NCBI RefSeq assembly: GCF_016008875.1
Contig: NZ_JADTQG010000014.1
Coordinates: 98,934-162,933 of the forward strand
Reading direction: 5' to 3'
DNA length: 64,000 nucleotides
Source of the DNA: Ectopseudomonas mendocina
Lineage (GTDB): Bacteria > Pseudomonadota > Gammaproteobacteria > Pseudomonadales > Pseudomonadaceae
Each line of letters starts with the position of its first letter. Within the stretch, counting starts at the first letter, position 1. The notes under the pieces were generated by a model that was not told the origin of the DNA, ran no database searches, and saw only the letters and a list, made by a program, of their open reading frames with translations. Below are positions 43,232 to 51,828 of the stretch, in pieces. A program made the translations under genes and the position numbers.

Positions 43232-45022
43232 CTAAAAGGCGAAACTGTCCTCGTCCATGGCCATAAGGCAGTCCGCACCGCCCAACAGGGCTTCGCGGTG
43301 TGCACTGGCGCGCGGCAATACGCGGCGCAGGTAGAACTCCGCACTGTGCAGCTTGGCCTGGTAGAACGCGGCCTCGCCGCTGCCGGTTTCCAGCGCATCC
43401 TGCGCCCGCGCCGCGGCTTGCAGCCAGAAGCCGGCGAGCAGCAGATAGGCCGAGTACTGGAGGAAATCCACCGAGGTGGCGCCTATCTCCTGCGGATCGC
43501 GCTGGCAGGCGGCAATCACTTCTGCGCTTAGCTCGCGCCATTCGCCCAGGCGGGCCTGCACGACGGTCGCCATGTCCTTCAGCGCCGGACGCGTGGCCTG
43601 GGCATCGCACAGCGCACTGAACTCGGCCTGCAGCGCAGACAGTTCGGCGCCGCCGTCGCCGAGCAGCTTGCGGCGGATATAGTCCAGCGCCTGGATACCG
43701 TTGGTGCCCTCGTAGAGCTGGGTGATGCGACTGTCGCGCATCAGCTGCTCCATGCCCCATTCGCGGATGAAACCGTGCCCGCCGTAGACCTGCACGCCAT
43801 GGCTGGCCACTTCCTGACCCATGTCGGTGAAGAACGCCTTGACGATGGGAATCAGCAGCGCCGCGCGCTTGCCAGCCGCCTTGCGTGCCTCGGCCGACTC
43901 CGCGCCGTGCTCCAGGTCCAGCTGGCGCGCGGTGTAGGCGGCAAGCATGCGACTGCCTTCCACCAATGTCTTCTGCGTCAGCAGCATGCGCCGCACATCG
44001 GGATGCACGATGATCGGGTCCGCTGGTTTGTCCGCTGCCTGCACGCCAGTCAGGCCACGCGACTGCAAACGCTCACGGGCATAACGCAGCGCGCCCTGGA
44101 AGGCCGCCTCGCCGATACCCAGCCCCTGCAGGCCGACCTGAAAGCGCGCGTCGTTCATCATGGTGAACATGCAGGCCAGGCCCTGGTTGGCTTCGCCCAC
44201 CAGCCAACCGGTGGCGCCGTCGTAGTTCATTACGCAGGTAGAGGCGCCCTTGATGCCCATCTTGTGCTCGATGGCCCCGCACGACAGGCTGTTGCGTTCG
44301 CCCGGCGTGCCATCGGCAGCGGCGATGAACTTCGGCACCAGCAGCAGGCTGATGCCCTTCACGCCCGCCGGGGCATCCGGCAGACGCGCCAGCACCAGAT
44401 GGACGATGTTCTCGGAGAAATCCTGCTCGCCGCCGCTGATGAAGATCTTGCTGCCGCTGACCTTGTAGCTGCCATCGGCCTGCGGTTCGGCGCGGGTGCG
44501 CAGCAGCGCCAGGTCGGTGCCCGCCTGCGGCTCGGTCAGGCACATGGTGCCCGTCCATTGGCCGCTGACCAGCTTGCTCAGGTACTGCTGCTTCAGCGTT
44601 TCGCTGCCATGCTTGTGCAGCGCCAGCACGGCGCCTTCGGTCAGCCCGGAATAGACGCGGAAGGACAGCGAGGCGCCCATCAGCATCTCGTGGAAGGCGA
44701 AGGCCACCAGTTGCGGGAAGCCCTGGCCGCCATATTCCACCGGGCCGGTCATGCTCGCCCAGCCGTTGTCCACGTATTGCCGGTAGGCCTCGGCAAAGCC
44801 CTTGGGCGTACTGACCTGGCCGTTTTCCAGGTGGCAGCCCTCCTCGTCGCTATTGCGATTGAGTGGCGCAACCTCGCCGGCCGCGAAGGCCGCGGCCTCC
44901 TCCAGCACGCCGTCGATCAACTCGCGATCCAGGCCGTTGCCCAGGCGCTCGCAATGAGCGGCTGCATCGAACAGCTCGTGCAGCACGAAGCGCATGTCAC
45001 GCAATGGCGCCTGATAAGTCAT
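43232..45022 (-). CDS. Acyl-CoA dehydrogenase, long form (~600 residues)
   Basis: 596 residues. The FAD-dependent dehydrogenase core has MCLTEPQAGTDLALLRTRAE, SGSKIFISGGEQDFSENIVH, the flavin segment GLQGLGIGEAAFQGALRYA and QVYGGHGFIREWGMEQLMRD, then YEGTNGIQALDYIRRKLL. A C-terminal ~130-residue helical domain extends it to about 600, as in FadE5-like and DmdC-like enzymes. It introduces the 2,3 double bond in an acyl-CoA; chain length or branching is not deducible. The start overlaps the hydroxyacyl-CoA dehydrogenase stop by 4 bp. Confidence 0.93.
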   Translation of the reverse strand: MTYQAPLRDMRFVLHELFDAAAHCERLGNGLDRELIDGVLEEAAAFAAGEVAPLNRNSDEEGCHLENGQVSTPKGFAEAYRQYVDNGWASMTGPVEYGGQGFPQLVAFAFHEMLMGASLSFRVYSGLTEGAVLALHKHGSETLKQQYLSKLVSGQWTGTMCLTEPQAGTDLALLRTRAEPQADGSYKVSGSKIFISGGEQDFSENIVHLVLARLPDAPAGVKGISLLLVPKFIAAADGTPGERNSLSCGAIEHKMGIKGASTCVMNYDGATGWLVGEANQGLACMFTMMNDARFQVGLQGLGIGEAAFQGALRYARERLQSRGLTGVQAADKPADPIIVHPDVRRMLLTQKTLVEGSRMLAAYTARQLDLEHGAESAEARKAAGKRAALLIPIVKAFFTDMGQEVASHGVQVYGGHGFIREWGMEQLMRDSRITQLYEGTNGIQALDYIRRKLLGDGGAELSALQAEFSALCDAQATRPALKDMATVVQARLGEWRELSAEVIAACQRDPQEIGATSVDFLQYSAYLLLAGFWLQAAARAQDALETGSGEAAFYQAKLHSAEFYLRRVLPRASAHREALLGGADCLMAMDEDSFAF

Positions 45023-46260
45023 ACCCTGCCCTCCTGTACGTCAGCGAAACGCTTGTTCTGTTCAGCCAGGCGCTCGATCAGCGCCGCCGGTTGCCAGTGC
45101 GCGCCGAAGCGCTCGGCCAGTTGCTGCAGCCGTTGGCGAATCACGCCGACACCTTCGCCGTCGGCCCAGGCCATGGGGCCGCCACGCTCGGCGGGAAAGC
45201 CGTAGCCGTTGAGATAGACCAGATCGATGTCGTGGCTGTTGGCGGCGATGTTCTCCTCGAGAATCTTCGCCCCCTCGTTGACCAGTGCCAGCAGGCAGCG
45301 CTCGAGAATTTCCTCGTTGCCGATCTCACGGCGGGTGAAGCCGAGGCGCTCTGATTGCATCTGCACCAGCCCGTCGACGACCGGGTCATGCTCGGCCTGG
45401 CGACTGCCGGGCGCATAGAGGTAGTAGCCCTTGCCGCTTTTCTGGCCGAAGCGACCCAGCTCGCACAGGCGGTTGTCCACTTGCACCGCCGGATCGTCCT
45501 GACCCTCGCCGGCCAGCTCACGGGCACGCCATTCCAGGTCGATGCCGACCACGTCGTACATGCGGAACGGCCCCATGGCGAAGCCGAAGCCCTGCAGCGC
45601 CGCGTCCACCTGGTGCGGCCAGGCGCCTTCGAGCAGCAGCATGCGCGCCTCGCGCACGTAGGTGTGCAGCATTCGGTTGCCGATGAAGCCGTGGCAGTTG
45701 CCAGCGACCACCGCCACCTTGCCCATGCGCGCGCCCAGTTCCTGGGTAGCTTGCAGCACGGCCGGTGCAGTCTTCGCACCGCGGACGATCTCCAGCAGCT
45801 TCATGATGTGCGCCGGGCTGAAGAAGTGCAGGCCCAGGACGGCTTCCGGCCTTGAGGTGACGGCCGCGATGGCGTCGATATCCAGCGCCGAGGTGTTGCT
45901 GGCGAGGATGGCGCCAGGCTTCATCACCGCATCCAACTCGCGGAAGATGTTTTGCTTGAGCTCGAGGTTCTCGTACACCGCCTCGATCACCAGGTCGGCA
46001 TCGGCCAGCGCCGCATAGCCGTCCACCGCCTCGATACGCGCACGACGCGCTGCGGCTTCGGCCTCATCGATACGGCCCTTGGCGACGTTCTGCCCCCAGG
46101 TTTCCTCGGCCATCGCCAGGCCCTGCTCGACCATCTGCGGGTTGTTGTCCAGCCACAGCACCTGCAGGCCGGCATTGGCCAGGCTGATGACGATACCGCG
46201 GCCCATGGTGCCGGCGCCGATCACGGCAGCACAGCGAAGCGGCGAGACGAGTTTGTTCAT
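45019..46260 (-). CDS. 3-hydroxyacyl-CoA dehydrogenase (two C-terminal domains, no hydratase)
   Basis: 413 residues. The NAD fold starts AAVIGAGTMGRGIVISLANA. The catalytic His is in LGLHFFSPAHIMKLLEIVRG and the domain signature is VVAGNCHGFIGNRMLHTYVR. Two helical 3HCDH domains follow (about 190-285 and 300-390; YLNGYGFPAERGGPMAWAD in the second), like the C-terminal half of FadB but without the enoyl-CoA hydratase half. It oxidises 3-hydroxyacyl-CoA. It is the first gene of the catabolic operon, divergent from a LysR gene. ATG 46260 is chosen over the open-frame start at 46281. Confidence 0.92.
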   Translation of the reverse strand: MNKLVSPLRCAAVIGAGTMGRGIVISLANAGLQVLWLDNNPQMVEQGLAMAEETWGQNVAKGRIDEAEAAARRARIEAVDGYAALADADLVIEAVYENLELKQNIFRELDAVMKPGAILASNTSALDIDAIAAVTSRPEAVLGLHFFSPAHIMKLLEIVRGAKTAPAVLQATQELGARMGKVAVVAGNCHGFIGNRMLHTYVREARMLLLEGAWPHQVDAALQGFGFAMGPFRMYDVVGIDLEWRARELAGEGQDDPAVQVDNRLCELGRFGQKSGKGYYLYAPGSRQAEHDPVVDGLVQMQSERLGFTRREIGNEEILERCLLALVNEGAKILEENIAANSHDIDLVYLNGYGFPAERGGPMAWADGEGVGVIRQRLQQLAERFGAHWQPAALIERLAEQNKRFADVQEGRV

Positions 46261-46358
46261 TGTTGTTCCTCTCGTGCACAAACGGAAAAGCTTGGGTCAC
46301 GATAAGCAAGCCGCTACTATTTTTGAAATTTAGTCTTGTGATACGACATATTCAGTAG
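46261..46358. promoter_or_regulatory. Divergent promoter region of the acyl-CoA operon and its LysR regulator
   Basis: 98 bp, AT-rich at 46310-46350 (ctactatttttgaaatttag), the usual layout for LysR autoregulation with a shared operator. No exact T-N11-A palindrome is convincing. Confidence 0.5.
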
Positions 46359-47264
46359 ATGAATTTCAGCAATTTCGACCTCAACCTGCTGCGTGTACTC
46401 GATGCCCTGCTGCGCGAACAGAACGTCTCGCGCGCTGCCGAGCGCCTCGCGCTGAGCCAGCCGGCGGTGAGCAATGCGCTCAATCGCCTGCGCGAACTGC
46501 TCGGCGATCCGCTGCTGGTGCGCGTGGGACGGCGCATGCAGCCGACACCGCGGGCGCTGGCCCTGGAGGCGCCGATCCGCAGCGCGCTGCGTCAGCTGGA
46601 ACAGAGCCTGAGCGCTGGCGAGGCCTTCGAGCCAGGCGAAAGCCGTCAGCGCTTTCGCATCGCCGTTACCGATTACGTCGAGCTGGTGTGCATGCCGCGT
46701 CTGCTCGACCGTCTCAGCCATAAGGCGCCGGGCATCGGCATCGACATTCGCCACCTCAGCCCCAGCCTGCCGATGGAAGCGCTGGACAAGGGCGAGCTGG
46801 ACCTGGTGCTGGGCCGCTTCGACGAGTTGCCGGCGCGTTTCGCCCGCCGTCACTGGATGAGCGAGACGCTCAAGCTGGCGGTGCGCCGCGAGCATCCGCT
46901 GCTGCGCCGGGGCAATCTGGATCTGGACGCCTTCCTGCGCCTGCGTCACCTCTGGGTGCATGGCGGGCAGACGCGCGGCATGGTCGACCAGTGGCTGGGC
47001 GAACAGGGGCTGTCGCGGCAGATCTTCTACACCACGCCGAACTACCTGCAGGCGGCGCATATCGTCGCCGGTAGCGAGCTGGCGGCGGTGCTGCCCACCG
47101 CCCTGGCCCGGCATTTCGCCACGCTGCTGCCACTGCAGTTGTTCGATCTGCCCTTCAGCCTTGGGCCTTTCCACCTGGAGGTGGTCAGCCTGGCGCAACG
47201 TCAGCGCGACACCGCACTGCAATGGCTGGTCGAGGAGATCGTCGCGGTGGTTCACGACGTCTGA
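46359..47264 (+). CDS. LysR-family transcriptional regulator
   Basis: 301 residues, standard size. The winged helix (1-60) reads LNLLRVLDALLREQNVSRAA, then LALSQPAVSNALNRLRELLG. The C-terminal substrate-binding domain starts near residue 90. The N terminus (MNFSNFDLNLL) is of the NodD/NahR-like branch. It is divergent from the 3-hydroxyacyl-CoA dehydrogenase gene and probably activates the operon in response to a fatty or branched acid metabolite. PAO1 has a LysR gene in the same place. Confidence 0.9.
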   Translation: MNFSNFDLNLLRVLDALLREQNVSRAAERLALSQPAVSNALNRLRELLGDPLLVRVGRRMQPTPRALALEAPIRSALRQLEQSLSAGEAFEPGESRQRFRIAVTDYVELVCMPRLLDRLSHKAPGIGIDIRHLSPSLPMEALDKGELDLVLGRFDELPARFARRHWMSETLKLAVRREHPLLRRGNLDLDAFLRLRHLWVHGGQTRGMVDQWLGEQGLSRQIFYTTPNYLQAAHIVAGSELAAVLPTALARHFATLLPLQLFDLPFSLGPFHLEVVSLAQRQRDTALQWLVEEIVAVVHDV

Positions 47265-47270
47265 ACGCAT

Positions 47271-47422
47271 GCCGGATGCAATCCGACAACGGCGGGTTAC
47301 ACCCGCCCTACCTGCGCTGCCCCATGCGCACGCCCCGTAGCCCGGATGCAATCCGGGAAAACTCTGCCTGCCTACCCAAATCGAATTGCGCCACGGGCTG
47401 CGTAGGGCGGGTGCAACCCGCC
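47271..47422. repeat. Cluster of mixed palindromic repeat halves
   Basis: Between two convergent genes lie a gccggatgcaatccg half, a cggcgggttacacccgccctac half, a gtagcccggatgcaatccggg half and a gtagggcgggtgcaacccgcc half. The first two sit back to back, joining two repeat subfamilies in one hybrid element. Confidence 0.75.
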
Positions 47423-47432
47423 AGCCTGACGA

Positions 47433-48716
47433 TCACCCTTGCGCCTGCCGATCCGCGCGGCCGCCCAGGTACCAGCCGAGCACACCCCACAGCGCGGCGC
47501 ACAGCGCCCCGACCATGGCCACCAGCCAGGCGCCGTGGCCGAGCATGTCCAGCCCGGCCTTGGCCCAGCCGCTGAGGGCATCGCCGCCGCGATAGACCAC
47601 GGTGTCGAGAAAGTTCTTCGCCTTGTACTTGCTCTCGGCATCGAGCGGGGCGAAGAGCATTTCCCGCCCTGGGCGCACGAAGGCGTATTCGCCAATGCGC
47701 CGCACGATCATCAGCCCCGCCAGCATGGCGAAAGTCGGCGCCAGCGCCAGGCCGATAAAGCCCAGGCAGACCAGCGCCGGCACTAGCGATAGCAGCACCC
47801 GCACGCCGAGCTTCTGCGCCACCCGCCCGGTGATGAACAGCTGCGTCGTCAGGGCGCCGGCCTGCACGACGAAGTCGATGATGCCGAACACCCGCACCTG
47901 CGCGGCGCGATCCGGGAACAGCTCAGCCACCAGGCGCGCCTGCTCGAAGTAGAGAAAGGTGCTGACCGAGGTCAGCAGCAGGATAAAGGCACCGATGCCC
48001 AACAGATAACGCGAGCCGAGCATGCGCGTCAGGCCGCTGAATGGGTTGCCTGGCACTGGCCTGCGCGGATTCTCATTGGCCACCGCGCCGGGTCGGCCGG
48101 CGCCCTGGCGCTCGCGCCAAGCCATCAGGTAGCGCTTGAGCGCCATGGCCGCACCGAGCAGCGCCGCGGCCATCAGCATCAACCCGGACTCGCCCACCAC
48201 ACCGATCAAGGCAGCGCTCAACAGCGGCCCACACAATCCGCCGACGCTGGCGCCCGCGGCGATGAAGGCGAACAGACGGCGCGCCTGGGCGCCGTCGAAC
48301 ACATCGGCCATCAGGCTCCAGGCCACAGAAACAACGAACAGGTTGTAGACCGAGATCCACACGTAGAACACCCGCGCCAGCCAGACGCTGTCATGATCGA
48401 GGCGAAACAGCAGAACGAAGGCCAGCAGGTTGAGGCAGAAGAAGCCGTATACCCAGTCGATGAAATGGATGCGCGGAACTTTCGAGTTGAGCCAGGCGAA
48501 CAGCGGCACCGCCAGCAGCATGACGACGAAGGTGGCGGTGAACAGCCACTGCAGGTTGTGCACCCCACCCGTGATACCCATCGCCTCGCGGATCGGCCGC
48601 AGCATGAAGTAACCGGCGAACAGGCAGAAGAACAGGGCGAAGCCGGCCAACACCGCCGCCAGCTCCTCGGCCTCGGCATTGATTGCCCGCGCCAGGCGCC
48701 GCGAGAGCGCCTGCAT
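47433..48716 (-). CDS. Major facilitator-type transporter (NTP/NDP-exchange-like)
   Basis: 427 residues with about 12 membrane helices. Segments such as FFCLFAGYFMLRPIREAMGI near the N terminus and RIGEYAFVRPGREMLFAPLD in the second half are typical of a bacterial MFS group distantly related to ATP/ADP carriers. The substrate is unknown. ATG 48716 lies one base after the stop codon of the aldo/keto reductase, so the two are co-translated. The longer open frame to 48782 lies inside that neighbour. Confidence 0.8.
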   Translation of the reverse strand: MQALSRRLARAINAEAEELAAVLAGFALFFCLFAGYFMLRPIREAMGITGGVHNLQWLFTATFVVMLLAVPLFAWLNSKVPRIHFIDWVYGFFCLNLLAFVLLFRLDHDSVWLARVFYVWISVYNLFVVSVAWSLMADVFDGAQARRLFAFIAAGASVGGLCGPLLSAALIGVVGESGLMLMAAALLGAAMALKRYLMAWRERQGAGRPGAVANENPRRPVPGNPFSGLTRMLGSRYLLGIGAFILLLTSVSTFLYFEQARLVAELFPDRAAQVRVFGIIDFVVQAGALTTQLFITGRVAQKLGVRVLLSLVPALVCLGFIGLALAPTFAMLAGLMIVRRIGEYAFVRPGREMLFAPLDAESKYKAKNFLDTVVYRGGDALSGWAKAGLDMLGHGAWLVAMVGALCAALWGVLGWYLGGRADRQAQG

Positions 48717-48717
48717 C

Positions 48718-49638
48718 TCAGGCGAACAGCTCGATGATGCGCTTGCGCTGCGCAGCGTCAGGCAGGCGACCCTGTCCGGCAAGAAGGTTTTCAGCCATGT
48801 AACGCGGGTTGGAGGTGGCCGGAATCACCGCATTCACTGCCGGGTTGGCGAGGATGAACTTGAGCATCAACTGCGCCCAGGAGGTGACATCCAGCTCCAC
48901 CGCGGCCCAGTCGGGCAAGTTTTGCCCCTTCACCCGGTCGAAAAGTGCCGAGCGCTGGAACGGCCGGTTGATCAGCACCGCGATACCCTTGTCGGCGCAG
49001 TAGGGCAATAGCTCACGCTCGGCATTGCGTTCACCGATGGAGTAGTTGAACTGGACGAAATCCACCGGCTCGTTGCGCAGCACCTCGAGCAGGCGCTCAT
49101 GAGCGGAATCCAGATAATGGGTGACGCCGATGTAGCGCACCCGGCCCTGCCTCTTCAACTCGCGCAATAGGCCAAGCTGGGTGCTGGTGTCCTGCAGGTT
49201 GTGCACCTGCATCAGGTCGATGGTATCGGTGCGCAGTGCGGCGAAGCTGGCCTCGACCTGACGCTCACCGGCCGCACGCCCGGAAGAGGAAACCTTGCTG
49301 GCCAGGAACAGGCGTTTGCGCATGCCGTCCTCGGCGGCCAACGCCCCGCAAACCGCCTCGGCCCGCCCATAGCTGGGCGCGGTATCCACCAGGCTGGCGC
49401 CACCATTGACCAGCGTCTGCATGACCTCGCGCAGGGGCTGTAGCGCCTCATCGCTCATCGCCACGTCATGGGTACGCGAGGTGCCCAGGCCGACCACCGG
49501 TAGCAGCTCTCCGCTGCTGGGAATCGCCCGACTCTGCAGGGTGCCGGAGGCGAAGGCGGACGATGGCAACCAGGGCATCAGGGCGGCTAGCGCCGTCAGG
49601 CTGGCGCTGCCTTGCAGGATTCGACGACGACTGGGCAT
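48718..49638 (-). CDS. Aldo/keto reductase with Tat-type signal
   Basis: 306 residues. The N terminus MPSRRRILQGSASLTALAAL has an arginine-rich start, hydrophobic core and small residues before ASG near 31, resembling a twin-arginine signal. The reductase barrel follows with the catalytic Asp and Tyr in LVDTAPSYGRAEAV, Lys in LASKVSS and His in LMQVHNLQ. Most aldo/keto reductases are cytosolic; export of a folded NADPH enzyme would be unusual, though Tat-exported members are annotated in proteobacteria. It is co-transcribed with the MFS gene. Confidence 0.87.
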   Translation of the reverse strand: MPSRRRILQGSASLTALAALMPWLPSSAFASGTLQSRAIPSSGELLPVVGLGTSRTHDVAMSDEALQPLREVMQTLVNGGASLVDTAPSYGRAEAVCGALAAEDGMRKRLFLASKVSSSGRAAGERQVEASFAALRTDTIDLMQVHNLQDTSTQLGLLRELKRQGRVRYIGVTHYLDSAHERLLEVLRNEPVDFVQFNYSIGERNAERELLPYCADKGIAVLINRPFQRSALFDRVKGQNLPDWAAVELDVTSWAQLMLKFILANPAVNAVIPATSNPRYMAENLLAGQGRLPDAAQRKRIIELFA

Positions 49639-49826
49639 GGCGTGGCTCCTCTCACAGTGACCGGTTGGTTATAGGCACTGACCACACGCAGACCAAGGCG
49701 TTACATCCGCAGCGGGTTCCGGGCGGAGGGGCGATGAGAGGCCGGACTGACGGCGACAGCCCGTTTATCACGGGGCGAAGAGAAGAAAGTAGGCAAGGCG
49801 CGGAGGCAATATCCGGTAATCAAAAT

Positions 49827-49860
49827 ACCGCTGCGCCAAGCGGGGTTGGGACGCAGCGGT
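49827..49860 (-). terminator. Terminator after the 55-residue gene
   Basis: In the minus direction accgctgcg pairs exactly with cgcagcggt across a 16-base loop and is followed by attttga. It lies 12 bases beyond the stop of the small gene at 49872. Confidence 0.7.
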
Positions 49861-49871
49861 CGGGAAAGCGC

Positions 49872-50039
49872 TCAGGCTGCGTGCGAGGCAGACTCGCTGA
49901 TCAGCATGCCGTGGGAGACGAGGTAACAGCGATGGCCGTTCTGCAGCATCAAAGGGCTGCGACTGGAAATGATCCAGCCCTTGTTCAGAAGTTGCTCGAT
50001 GTGAGCACGCAGTGCGGGTAGATGGCGCTGTTCCTTCAT
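49872..50039 (-). CDS. Small hypothetical protein, 55 residues
   Basis: ATG at 50039 is preceded by agaggt (50044-50049 in the minus sense), and the frame ends TGA at 49872 just before a terminator. Such a layout supports a real gene. The product begins MKEQRHLPALRAHIEQLLNK and continues with GWIISSRSPLMLQNGHRCYL; the middle half looks like a small strand-turn-strand module after an amphipathic helix. It has no signal peptide, membrane helix or metal motif. I do not recognise the family. It stands alone between the aldo/keto reductase and the monooxygenase genes. Confidence 0.65.
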   Translation of the reverse strand: MKEQRHLPALRAHIEQLLNKGWIISSRSPLMLQNGHRCYLVSHGMLISESASHAA

Positions 50040-50183
50040 GGCCGACCTCTAGTTGTTGGGGCGCTTGGCGCCTTGTTGTTCTTCCGTGATGCAGCTCGCA
50101 AAAGTGTAGTGGCGCTCTGCCAGGAAAGTAAGCGGCGCGATTGTGTAATATTTTGTAGGACATTCGCTATAGGCCGCGACGAA

Positions 50184-51671
50184 TCAGGGCTGCACCAACG
50201 CCGCTTGCGGCACTTGCCGAGGCGCAGAGAAAACCAGATGGCCGTCTTCCAGCTTGCCGTAGCGCAGCAGTGCCAGGTCGAGCAGATAGTTCTGATGCAG
50301 CTTCCACGGCACCCGGTCGCCCTGCGCCGGCAACAGGTGCGAGGCCCGCTCGATATAGCCTGACTGCAGGTCGAGGAACGGCTCCGGGCGGACGCTGCCG
50401 GTACTGTCGCACGGAGTTACCTGGCGCATGCCGATGGCGTCCAGATGATTGATCAGGCGGCAGAAGTACTCGCTGGAAAGATCGGCCTTGAGCGTCCAGC
50501 TGGCATTGGTGTAGCCCATCACCACCGCCAGGTTGGGCAGGTCGCGCAGCATGATGCCGCGGTAACCCATGCTCTTCGGCGCTTCGAAGGGCACACCATC
50601 GACCTGCACGGCGATACCGCCGAACAGCTGCAACTGCAGGCCGGTGGCACTGACGATGACATCTGCAGCCAGCTCTTCGCCGCCCTTGAGCCGAACGCCC
50701 TGGACAGTGAAACGCTCGATCTCGGCAGTGACCACCTGCGCCTTGCCCTGGCGCAGCACGCGGAACAGATCGCCGTCCGGCACTGCGCAGACGCGCTGGT
50801 CCCAGGGCTTGTAGCGGGGGCTGAAGTGGCGCAGGTCGACGCGCTCGCCCAATTGGCGCCGCACCAGCCCCAAGAGTATCCGCCGCACCAGGTTGGGGAA
50901 GCGCTTGGCCAGCTTGTAAAAAGCCAGCTGCAGGGTCACGTTGCGCCCGCGCGCCAGGCGATACACCCACGTCTCCGGCAAAACCCGGCGCAGCGCATTG
51001 GACAGCCCATCACGTTGCGGCAGGTTGATCACGTAGCTGGGCGAACGTTGCAGCATGGTCACCTGCGCCGCGCGCTCGGCCAAAGCCGGCACCAGGGTCA
51101 CCGCCGTGGCGCCGCTGCCGATCACCAGCACGCGCTTGCCGCTGTAGTCGAAGCCTTCGGGCCACAACTGCGGATGGATGAAGGCGCCCTGATAGTCCTC
51201 GCGACCGGCGAACTCGGGGGTATAGCCAGCCTCGTAGCGGTAGTAACCGGTGCACATCATCAGAAACTGGCAGCTGATGCGCAGCGGCTCGTCTTCCTCG
51301 CCGCGCTGCACCCGCAACTGCCAGGTGGCGCTGGCACTGCACCAATTGGCCTCGAGCACCTTGTGCCGATAGCGAATCGAGCGGTCGATGCCGTGTTCGG
51401 CCGCGGTTTCCTGGATGTAACGGCGTATCGACGGCCCGTCGGCGATGGCCTGCGGGTCGCTCCAGGGCTTGAAGTTATAGCCGAGGGTGTACATGTCCGA
51501 GTCGGAGCGGATGCCCGGATAACGGAACAGATCCCAGGTGCCGCCCATGGCCTCGCGCCCTTCAAGAATGGCGAAACGCTTGGCCGGGCACAGCCGCTTG
51601 AGGTGGCAGGCGGCGCCGATACCGGACAGGCCGGCACCGATGATCAGGACATCCAGATGTTTGACGGACAT
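50184..51671 (-). CDS. Flavin-containing monooxygenase, Baeyer-Villiger type
   Basis: 495 residues. The FAD site is VLIIGAGLSGIGAACHL at the N terminus. The NADPH site is KRVLVIGSGATAVTLVPALA. Between them YQGAFIHPQLWP fits the Baeyer-Villiger signature FxGxxxHxxxW(P/D), with Tyr for the first Phe. The GGTWDLFRYPGIRSDSDMYT segment is also typical. It should insert oxygen into ketones or oxidise S/N centres; the substrate is unknown. It is monocistronic and divergent from the lipid transporter operon. Confidence 0.92.
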   Translation of the reverse strand: MSVKHLDVLIIGAGLSGIGAACHLKRLCPAKRFAILEGREAMGGTWDLFRYPGIRSDSDMYTLGYNFKPWSDPQAIADGPSIRRYIQETAAEHGIDRSIRYRHKVLEANWCSASATWQLRVQRGEEDEPLRISCQFLMMCTGYYRYEAGYTPEFAGREDYQGAFIHPQLWPEGFDYSGKRVLVIGSGATAVTLVPALAERAAQVTMLQRSPSYVINLPQRDGLSNALRRVLPETWVYRLARGRNVTLQLAFYKLAKRFPNLVRRILLGLVRRQLGERVDLRHFSPRYKPWDQRVCAVPDGDLFRVLRQGKAQVVTAEIERFTVQGVRLKGGEELAADVIVSATGLQLQLFGGIAVQVDGVPFEAPKSMGYRGIMLRDLPNLAVVMGYTNASWTLKADLSSEYFCRLINHLDAIGMRQVTPCDSTGSVRPEPFLDLQSGYIERASHLLPAQGDRVPWKLHQNYLLDLALLRYGKLEDGHLVFSAPRQVPQAALVQP

Positions 51672-51828
51672 GACTCAGCCTCGCTCGGCTTGGGACAATG
51701 AGCATCACCTTAGCCTATGTGGCTGCCATTCGATCTTCGCCGGGGTCAGGCGGCCGATTCGCCGCGCCACTCACATCCCCGAGCGGCATGACTGGCCTGA
51801 CACGCCCGTGCGGCGCTAAGCTGTGGCG

